Source: an uncultured Bacteroidales bacterium (GTDB taxonomy: Bacteria; Bacteroidota; Bacteroidia; Bacteroidales; Marinilabiliaceae). Taken from it: DNA of 17,727 nt. The number at the start of each line of letters is the position of its first letter. The first letter of the stretch is position 1. This document shows, in pieces, positions 8,338 through 14,576 of the stretch. Both the position numbers and the translations under genes were made by a program. The DNA is taken from the NCBI GenBank assembly GCA_937892095.1, contig CALAVC010000197.1, positions 1 through 17,727 on the forward strand, read 5' to 3'. Under the pieces are notes generated by a model. The model was given only the letters and a program-made list of their open reading frames with translations, was not told the origin of the DNA and did not search any database.

Positions 8338-8583
8338 TTAATTAGCTTTTTTAGAGCTGAAGTAGGCACGTATTCTTTTAAGACCATCGACCCCGAGTAT
8401 GGTAAGTCCGGAATATTGAAAGGTCTTGGCGAGTCCGAAGAAAATGACAAATCGGAGTCCGCGGTCGGTGAGCGGAACGTCGGAACGCCAAAAGCCCCAA
8501 AGGGAAACGACGTAGCACACGACGCACAGAAGTAGGAGTGCAATGCCAACACGCGGAGAGAGCGAACGGAGAAATTTCTTCAT
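8338..8583 (-). CDS. Small two-helix membrane protein, uncharacterised
   Basis: An 81-residue protein beginning MKKFLRSLSPRVG. Two hydrophobic segments are visible: IALLLLCVVCYVVSLWGFW (about 14-32) and an amphipathic second one, LRFVIFFGLAKTFQYSGLTI (about 43-62). Between them is a short loop, and a basic tail (KRIRAYFSSKK) follows. The conserved-looking FFGLAKTFQYSGLTILGVDG stretch resembles small membrane proteins I recall from Bacteroides, but no function is attached to them. I chose the ATG at 8583, which leaves a 14-base gap to the beta-helix gene; the upstream ATG at 8616 would overlap that gene by 19 bases and add a polar leader. It lies between a secreted enzyme gene and the TPR gene, probably cotranscribed with the former. 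Confidence 0.7.
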   Translation of the reverse strand: MKKFLRSLSPRVGIALLLLCVVCYVVSLWGFWRSDVPLTDRGLRFVIFFGLAKTFQYSGLTILGVDGLKRIRAYFSSKKAN

Positions 8584-8597
8584 TGGACTTTTATGGT

Positions 8598-11500
8598 TTA
8601 ACGTTTTTGGAGCCAAATTATTTTGCTGCTTGGCGAGTAAATGCCACCAAGTGTGGTGTTTTTGCTAATTAGAGTGACAGAGCCATCTTTTTCGTCGACT
8701 TTCCAGACGTTATACTTGCCCTTGTCTATGGTGCAAGAGGCGTTGTTCTCGTTAGCATAGATTAGGTGTCCTTTGCTGCCATTGAGAAGCCAACAAGATT
8801 CTGATTGCTGTGGCATCATGGTGGCTATATCTTGTTTTAGTTGTTCGTTTTTAATGGTGACGTTGGGCAGTGAGCCTCCAGCCATAAGGATTGCCCAACC
8901 GTATTCGGGGTATTGCTGAGCAAAGAAAGTTACGGCTTTGCTTGGGTATTGTGTGCGATACTCTGCAACAGCTTTATAGGCTTCGACTTTGCTTGTTTTG
9001 CCGACTTTCATTTTGCGCATCCACTGGCGAGGAGCTAAGTTTTTTCCAGCTTCGGGAGCCCAAAGCCCTGCTGTGTTGTAGTGCCAATAGCGTATGTCGA
9101 TGATGTCGACGATGTTGGCACGGCGTTCGTCGGCAAGAATTGCGTCTTGTGCATCGCGAGTGCAACTGAGTGCGACTATGGGGTGACGACCGGTTTCGGC
9201 TTCCCACTCTGCGATGATGTCGAGCCAAAACTGTACGAAGTGGAGTGGACCAGTGTATTCGTCGCTAAGAACATGAACAATATTGGGGTTGTCTGCAGTT
9301 TGGTCGAGGCACATTCGAATGTAGTTTCTATGTAGCTGACGTGCGTGTTCGTTGTTTACAACGTCGTAGAACTGTTCGGCGACGAAAATTCGTTTGTCGC
9401 CAGCAAAGGGGACGGGTTCGGGGAAGATGTCGTCGGTAGAATTGATGTTGTTGACTGGTCGCCAAGGGCAGTCGACCCAATGTGCTCCAGCCTCAAGAAT
9501 GTTGTGTTGGAAGTAGTGTTGGCAATATAGAATCTGCCCATTGGGGAGAGCGGCTTGGGCATATTGGCGGAGGCGATTCCAATACCAATTGTTGGGTTGT
9601 GTGAGGTCGTAGCGAGAAAGTCCGTCCCACGCGGAGTCTTGTCCTGAGCGGGCAAAAGCCTGTTCGTAGAAAGGAGCGGCGACTTCGGCGTCGGCGCGTC
9701 GGATGCGTTCGTGGTCGATACGTCGGAGGTCGTACCAAAGTCCGTAGTGATGATCGAGCATGGCATAGCCATTTGTGTGGAGGGTTGCTACGACACTGTC
9801 TATTCTGTCGGTCAGTCCGATGCCTTCGCGTCCGGGCACAAAACGAGTAAGTGCTGGCCGACCATCGGTGCGGACGTAATTGTCTTTCACGCGACCATTC
9901 CACCAAGGAATAGCATAACGATTGCCACAGAGTATTTGGTTGTTGGTGGTGATGACGCCATTGCTAGACATGGTGAAAACCGATTTTGCGGTTGCCGCTT
10001 TGCTCTTTTTGCCTGTTGACCGAGATAGGAGTGCGACAACATCTTTGAATGATTTGGCTGTGGATGGAACGTCGGTCGAAATTTGTTGGAGTGAGTCTAT
10101 CCACATGGCAAGCGTAAGGCGTGGTGTGGAGAGGGATTCTTGTGCCAACGTCATGGCCTGTTCGACGGTGGGTGAACTGGTGGCATTGACATCGCGAGGG
10201 AGTAGGTGTCCGTCGATGTTTTTGTCGGCAAGGCGAGAGGCCAGTTGGTGGTAGAACAGACTGCGTGGTGACACGTGGTCGTTGCTACTGGTCCAGTGAG
10301 CATTGCCAGTTAGTGTACCCCAACAGCCGTGTCCAGAGGAGCAATTGAGAGTGTCGGGAGAGTATAGGTAGATTGTTGAGGCGGTGCATTGCCAAGCCAT
10401 TGAGTTGGCGGTATTCCATCCTGTGCCCATTTGGAATTGTTCGAGGTTGGCAAAACGAATGTCGCCTCGGTCGATGTTGACTATGTCGAATAAAACACCA
10501 GGAGCCCATGAGCCAACAGAGCCGCTGAATCCAAAACTTTCTTCGGTATCACACTGGACGAAGGCGTTTGGACCAGCAGCGCAGTAGCCCACAGAAAAGT
10601 CGTTAATGCCTTGTCGAGATAGGCAACGTTGGAATAGGCACTGCTGTCCACGAGTGGTAAACGTGCGACGTCGCCAACCTCCAATTTCGGAAATTGGGTT
10701 AGTGGAGATACAGTCTTCGACGGTGATGAGAGAAGTGTTTTTTTGCAAGCATACGGCAGAGCCTGAAAGGTTGGCAAAATTGACGTGTCGAACCCAAGAG
10801 TTGCTTGCATTGTCGACATATATGCCATCCCAGCAGTGGTCTTCGTCTTTGAGATTGTGAGTGTTGAAGACGCTTTGAATGGATAAGTTTTCGATACCGC
10901 ACTCGACAATGTTTTCATTGGCAAACTTGGAGACGTAGATTCCGCCAAACTCTTTGCTAATTGAGCAAGTGAGCGGAGCTGATAGTCGGACAGAATCGGA
11001 CGTGACGGATGTTACGATGCGATGCCACTCTATTTCAATGTCGCCCTTTTTCCAACCAGTATAATCGAGCCCGCCACCAAAATCGTTCATAGCAAGGCTG
11101 TTTATCCATTCGAGAGTACATGGGCGGATAAGTTTTATATTGTCTCCGACTGCAAGAGACAGACTACCCTTGGGTATCGACATTGCGCCAGAAGGGATGT
11201 CGGTGTTGAGAAGGACGGGGACTGTAAGTTCGGTAGACGCTTTACGCCCTTCGATGTAGACTGCTGCACCACGGTCGAAACCATGTTTGATAATGATGGT
11301 CTTATTGATCCCTTCGCCACGAAGGACTATTCCACTGCAAGATATACGGATGGGGTGCTCGATGTGATATTTGCCAGCACGTAGAAGGATTGTTCCGCGA
11401 TGAGAGTTGTTGTCGGCAGGCTGTGAAGCGAGATAGTCTATGGCTTGTTGTATGGCATCGGGGTGCGAAGAAGCGTCTTCTGGTGTAAGAACAACAACGA

Positions 11501-11654
11501 CAGGTAATGTGGGAATGGTGCATTCGGATGCGTGATAGCCACAATAGCTATAGTCTAACGGAATAAAAACTTTCTTGGGTGGTTTGCCAGCAAAGGCTAA
11601 ATGGCTGGCGACAAGGAACAAAATAAGAAGCAGAAGAACGTTTTTATTTTTCAT
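8598..11654 (-). CDS. Secreted beta-helix protein with C-terminal glycoside-hydrolase-like domain
   Basis: A protein of 1018 residues. A clear signal peptide (NVLLLLILFLVASHLAFA, 5-22) opens the chain. Residues about 45-480 show parallel beta-helix features: DAIQQAIDYL, then GTILLRAGKYHIEHPIRISC, GIVLRGEG and repeated GI/VNFANLSGSAVCL turns, as in pectate-lyase-like folds. After a linker (about 485-565), residues about 575-930 look like a second, alpha/beta hydrolase domain with many Trp, Tyr and Asp, including HVLSDEYTGP (794-803). A short beta-rich end (about 950-1018) follows. I recall similar Bacteroides proteins annotated as DUF6298, which I cannot confirm here. It likely acts on a glycan. 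The ATG overlaps the nadD end by 11 bases; the longer frame (to 12056) is rejected because it only mirrors nadD. No SusC/SusD genes are near. Confidence 0.82.
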   Translation of the reverse strand: MKNKNVLLLLILFLVASHLAFAGKPPKKVFIPLDYSYCGYHASECTIPTLPVVVVLTPEDASSHPDAIQQAIDYLASQPADNNSHRGTILLRAGKYHIEHPIRISCSGIVLRGEGINKTIIIKHGFDRGAAVYIEGRKASTELTVPVLLNTDIPSGAMSIPKGSLSLAVGDNIKLIRPCTLEWINSLAMNDFGGGLDYTGWKKGDIEIEWHRIVTSVTSDSVRLSAPLTCSISKEFGGIYVSKFANENIVECGIENLSIQSVFNTHNLKDEDHCWDGIYVDNASNSWVRHVNFANLSGSAVCLQKNTSLITVEDCISTNPISEIGGWRRRTFTTRGQQCLFQRCLSRQGINDFSVGYCAAGPNAFVQCDTEESFGFSGSVGSWAPGVLFDIVNIDRGDIRFANLEQFQMGTGWNTANSMAWQCTASTIYLYSPDTLNCSSGHGCWGTLTGNAHWTSSNDHVSPRSLFYHQLASRLADKNIDGHLLPRDVNATSSPTVEQAMTLAQESLSTPRLTLAMWIDSLQQISTDVPSTAKSFKDVVALLSRSTGKKSKAATAKSVFTMSSNGVITTNNQILCGNRYAIPWWNGRVKDNYVRTDGRPALTRFVPGREGIGLTDRIDSVVATLHTNGYAMLDHHYGLWYDLRRIDHERIRRADAEVAAPFYEQAFARSGQDSAWDGLSRYDLTQPNNWYWNRLRQYAQAALPNGQILYCQHYFQHNILEAGAHWVDCPWRPVNNINSTDDIFPEPVPFAGDKRIFVAEQFYDVVNNEHARQLHRNYIRMCLDQTADNPNIVHVLSDEYTGPLHFVQFWLDIIAEWEAETGRHPIVALSCTRDAQDAILADERRANIVDIIDIRYWHYNTAGLWAPEAGKNLAPRQWMRKMKVGKTSKVEAYKAVAEYRTQYPSKAVTFFAQQYPEYGWAILMAGGSLPNVTIKNEQLKQDIATMMPQQSESCWLLNGSKGHLIYANENNASCTIDKGKYNVWKVDEKDGSVTLISKNTTLGGIYSPSSKIIWLQKR

Positions 11655-12243
11655 TGACGGGCGAAAGATAAAGGTTGTTTTCCCTAATGTACTTGACGAC
11701 ATTTGGGTGAGTAAAGTTGCTGATGTCGATGTTTTTTGATACCCACTGGCGAAGCATTGTAGATGAGATGTCGATTTGTGGGGCATTGAGTACGTCGACT
11801 TTTGCACCAAGGGCTTGTATAGGTTGTGGGTCGAGGACTTGTCTGGGTCGTGGGTAGACGATAATGCGTCTGCCGTGCAGAAGTTCGTTGGCAGAGTGCC
11901 AAGAAGAAAGTCCGTCAAGGTTGTCGCCACCGATGACGATGGAGAAAGTGTGGTGTGGATAGTCGGCTTGTAGTTGACGAATGGTTTGAACTGTGTATGA
12001 AGGGAGTGGAAGGTGGAGCTCGACGTCGGAGACTTTGAGACGTGTAGATTCTGCAACGGCGAGACTGACCATACGTAGTCGATGTTCGGCAGGAGCTAAA
12101 TCGGCTACGTTTTTAAAAGGATTGTGTGGGCTGACAACATACCATACTTCGTCGACTGAAGCGAAGTTGAGTACGTATTGCCCGAGCATGACGTGTCCGT
12201 AGTGGACGGGGTTGAATGAGCCAAATAGGAGTGCTATTTGCAT
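11644..12243 (-). CDS. nadD: Nicotinate-nucleotide adenylyltransferase
   Basis: Cytosolic enzyme that joins ATP and nicotinate mononucleotide to make deamido-NAD, the penultimate step of NAD synthesis. The 199-residue protein has the nucleotidyltransferase motif GSFNPVHYGH (8-17, GxFxPxHxGH), VIGGDNLDGLSSWHSANEL (103-121) with the conserved Asp and Trp, and ISSTMLR (159-165, the ISSTxIR signature). Length is typical. It overlaps gmk by 10 bases (ATG of nadD inside the 3' end of gmk) and overlaps the following secreted-enzyme gene by 11 bases, so it is translated as part of the yicC-gmk-nadD cluster. No internal promoter was looked for in detail. Confidence 0.95.
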   Translation of the reverse strand: MQIALLFGSFNPVHYGHVMLGQYVLNFASVDEVWYVVSPHNPFKNVADLAPAEHRLRMVSLAVAESTRLKVSDVELHLPLPSYTVQTIRQLQADYPHHTFSIVIGGDNLDGLSSWHSANELLHGRRIIVYPRPRQVLDPQPIQALGAKVDVLNAPQIDISSTMLRQWVSKNIDISNFTHPNVVKYIRENNLYLSPVNEK

Positions 12244-12806
12244 TGGTCGATGAAATGACTGACAACATCGACAGCTTCTTGCTTGGCTGTGTCGAGGTTG
12301 TCGTTGACTATAATGCGGTCGAATTGTGGTGCAAAAGTCAACTCTTTTTGAGCTTTGTCTACGCGCTGAGCTATTTTTTCGGCAGAGTCTGTGCCACGGG
12401 AGATGAGTCGGCGACGGAGTTCGTCTATGCTTGGTGGCATGATGAAGATTGTTAGGGCTTTGTCGCCAAAAATCTTTTTAAGATTTAGCCCCCCGACAAC
12501 GTCGACGTCGAACACTATTGTCTTACCGAGTGCCCATATCCGTTCGACTTCGGAGCGAAGAGTTCCGTAGAAACAGTCAGAATAGACTTCCTCGTATTCG
12601 ACAAATTCGTCGTTTTGAATGCGTGTGCGGAACTCATCGGTCGAGAGGAAATAGTATTCTACTCCATGACGTTCGGCACCTCTGGGCTGACGGCTTGTGG
12701 CGGATATGGAGAACTCCATGTTGAGTCCGCAAGCGAGTAGATGGTTTATGATGGTGCTTTTGCCAGAACCCGATGGCGCTGAGAAAATGACAACTTTGCC
12801 TTGCAT
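12234..12806 (-). CDS. gmk: Guanylate kinase
   Basis: Cytosolic enzyme that phosphorylates GMP to GDP with ATP. At 190 residues it has normal length. The P-loop is SAPSGSGKST (9-18). The GMP-binding stretch SISATSRQPRGAERHGVEYYF (about 33-53) contains the SxTRxxRxxE-like run, here as SATSRQPRGAERHGVEY, followed by FVEYEEVYSDCFYGT. FDVDVVGGLNLKK (98-110) corresponds to the DxDxxG region. It starts 7 bases after the yicC stop codon and its end overlaps the nadD start. The yicC-gmk pairing is very common across bacteria. No Shine-Dalgarno sequence precedes the ATG. Confidence 0.96.
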   Translation of the reverse strand: MQGKVVIFSAPSGSGKSTIINHLLACGLNMEFSISATSRQPRGAERHGVEYYFLSTDEFRTRIQNDEFVEYEEVYSDCFYGTLRSEVERIWALGKTIVFDVDVVGGLNLKKIFGDKALTIFIMPPSIDELRRRLISRGTDSAEKIAQRVDKAQKELTFAPQFDRIIVNDNLDTAKQEAVDVVSHFIDQCK

Positions 12807-12813
12807 GATTAAT

Positions 12814-13692
12814 TTAGAGAACGTTGAGTACTTGTTCTTTTATTTTTTCGAGTTCGTCTTTCATGCCAACGACGAGTCGTTGCATGTCGGCCTGATTGGC
12901 TTTGGAGCCGAGAGTGTTGATTTCGCGTCCCATTTCTTGAGCTATGAATCCCAGTTTTTTGCCGGGTTCGGCTTCGGAATCGATGGTTTCGACAAAGTAT
13001 TTGAGATGATTGGCGAGACGTACTTTTTCTTCGTTTATGTCGAGTTTTTCGATGTAGAAGATGAGTTCTTGTTCGAGTCGGTTGTTGTCGACTTTGTCTC
13101 GCGAAATGATGTCTTCGAGGTTTGCGGTTATGCGAGAGCGTATTTTGTCGACACGTTCGGCTTCGTATTGTGGGACGAGTTGGGATAGTGACTTGATGTT
13201 GTCAATTCGTTGAAGGAGGTCGGCTTGGAGTGCGCGACCTTCTTGTTGGCGGAAGGCGATGAAGTTGTCAATTGCTTGGGCCACACAAGACATTACTTTG
13301 TTCCATTCCTCATCGTCGAGTTCTTGTTGAGCGGAGCGTACGACATCGGGTAGGGAGAGAATGATTTTCATGTAGTCTGTGTTGGCATCGGATATGCCAA
13401 GGTTGGTGGCAATGCCACGCAACTGAGTGTAGTATTGAGCAACTGCTTCATCGTCGATGCGTGCGACGTGGTCGGCATGAATGTTTTCGCTAAAAATGAT
13501 GAAATCGACCTTGCCACGTGAGATTCGTGAAGCAAGGTAGCTGCGCAACTCGAGTTCTTTTTCGCGATATAGTGCTGGGATTCGGACAGCGAGGTCGAGC
13601 TGTTTGCTATTGAGAGATTTTACTTCTACGGTAATTTTTTTGTTCGGCAATTCGATAGTGGCTTTGCCGTAGCCAGTCATGGAATATATCAT
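12814..13692 (-). CDS. yicC: YicC/YloC-family endoribonuclease
   Basis: A 292-residue protein of the YicC family. It opens MIYSMTGYGKATIELPNKKI, the family's invariant N-terminal MTGYG motif, followed by VEVKSLNSKQLDLAVRIPAL with the SLNSK core. Its C-terminal domain ends in FIAQEMGREINTLGSKANQA and GMKDELEKIKEQVLNV, the conserved DUF1732 region (QEMxREINTxxSK, then VxxMKxELEKIREQ). E. coli YicC has RNase activity, and its homologues often sit with gmk, as here. Length is typical. It is the first gene of the cluster yicC-gmk-nadD-secreted enzyme-small membrane protein, with a promoter box upstream. Confidence 0.93.
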   Translation of the reverse strand: MIYSMTGYGKATIELPNKKITVEVKSLNSKQLDLAVRIPALYREKELELRSYLASRISRGKVDFIIFSENIHADHVARIDDEAVAQYYTQLRGIATNLGISDANTDYMKIILSLPDVVRSAQQELDDEEWNKVMSCVAQAIDNFIAFRQQEGRALQADLLQRIDNIKSLSQLVPQYEAERVDKIRSRITANLEDIISRDKVDNNRLEQELIFYIEKLDINEEKVRLANHLKYFVETIDSEAEPGKKLGFIAQEMGREINTLGSKANQADMQRLVVGMKDELEKIKEQVLNVL

Positions 13693-13720
13693 CGGAGCAA
13701 AATGCTGTAATCTTTTGTAG

Positions 13721-13728
13721 CAAAGTTA
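13721..13728 (-). promoter_or_regulatory. Predicted -7 box of the yicC-gmk-nadD cluster
   Basis: TAACTTTG on the minus strand fits TAnnTTTG fully. It lies about 29 bases before the yicC ATG, so transcription would begin near 13714 with a leader of some 20 bases. No TTG is seen at the -33 distance. Confidence 0.5.
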
Positions 13729-13827
13729 GTTAAATGTTTGTGATTAATTGTGATTTTATGGACGGTGCATTAGGTGGTTCGCCATTTATATGATTGATGT
13801 CTTGCTACGATGTGAGTAAAAACAAAC

Positions 13828-13855
13828 AAAAAAGAGACGCAAGCGAGTGCGTCTC
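13828..13855 (-). terminator. Hairpin terminator after the outer-membrane protein gene
   Basis: An 8-base-pair perfect stem (GAGACGCA at 13834-13841 with TGCGTCTC at 13848-13855), a 6-base loop, and six T on the minus strand (13828-13833). It follows the barrel-protein stop codon (13880) by about 25 bases, and upstream of yicC it ends the U32/barrel transcription unit. The region to the yicC box (13729-13827) holds nothing else I recognise. Confidence 0.88.
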
Positions 13856-13879
13856 AGAGGTGTGTGTATGCTTTGAAAA

Positions 13880-14530
13880 TCAGTTGAAGCGATAGGCGAG
13901 TCCAAACCGAAACATACCTTGACGCCCAAAGCCCATCTCGGCAAAGCCTCTAATGCGAGTTCCGACAGATATTCCGATTGGCGTAACTTGGTAGGCAAAG
14001 AGGCGACTTTCTTCGCTCTCGACTGTGGTGTCGTCGAATTCGCCAGATACTTTCTTGTATGAATCGGCAATGAAAGTCATGCCGAAAGCTAATTTGCTGT
14101 ACATGTTGACACGGTCTTTGGCAAGCCAACTAAAACGTACTGCTGGTGTGAGCGATATGTAGCGTGTGGTTTGTTCTCCCATCTTGGTTTCTTCGTCAGT
14201 CTTAATGCTACGAGATATGCAGTCTTGCTTGCGAGACTCATAGGTAAGGTCGAGACCATAGGACAACCAACGCAAGGGACGATAGAGGTATTGTAAATCG
14301 ATGGCGCCAGAGAATTCTTTGTTCTGTGTAGAGACGCTGCCGAGTGTGACTCCAGCAACGATTATGTCGGAAAAGACATCAATGATTTGAATGTCGGTAA
14401 TAGTACCATAGCCGACTGAGATCTCGTGTTGTGGTAGATTTTGGTCGGAATATTCGTCTTGCGCCCTAAGGCTACTGAAAGGGGCAAGCGCGAAAGCTAT
14501 GAGAGGAAATAGATATTTTAGTTTAGTCAT
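13880..14530 (-). CDS. Small outer-membrane beta-barrel protein
   Basis: A secreted protein of 216 residues with signal peptide FPLIAFALAPFSSLRA (about 8-23), probably cleaved before Gln-Asp-Glu. The mature chain has alternating beta strands typical of an 8- to 10-stranded barrel: EISVGYGTI, GAIDLQYLYRPLRWLSYGLD, RYISLTPAVRFSWLA, YSKLAFGMTFIA, YQVTPIGISVGTRIRGFAEM, and a last strand MFRFGLAYRFN that ends close to the chain end. Function and substrate are unknown. The start is 46 bases past the U32 stop, with a poor -7 candidate between, so the two genes are probably cotranscribed. It ends before a strong terminator. Confidence 0.8.
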   Translation of the reverse strand: MTKLKYLFPLIAFALAPFSSLRAQDEYSDQNLPQHEISVGYGTITDIQIIDVFSDIIVAGVTLGSVSTQNKEFSGAIDLQYLYRPLRWLSYGLDLTYESRKQDCISRSIKTDEETKMGEQTTRYISLTPAVRFSWLAKDRVNMYSKLAFGMTFIADSYKKVSGEFDDTTVESEESRLFAYQVTPIGISVGTRIRGFAEMGFGRQGMFRFGLAYRFN

Positions 14531-14576
14531 ACAAGATATGACGTTTGCGGAAGTAAAAAGGTTGCTATTGGGGCTA

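Noticed and set aside
8598..8700. Type IX secretion C-terminal signal on the beta-helix protein
   Set aside because: The end (IIWLQKR) has a basic tail but lacks the GxY and KxxxR-type strand order I would expect; ordinary signal-peptide export is enough to explain the sequence.
11655..12056. 134-residue N-terminal extension of the beta-helix protein frame
   Set aside because: It lies entirely over nadD in another frame, is Ser/Thr/His-rich antisense-like sequence, and sits before a perfect signal peptide starting at 11654.
13729..13827. Possible small gene or RNA between yicC and the terminator
   Set aside because: No open frame of length, no conserved-looking structure; A/T-rich spacer only.
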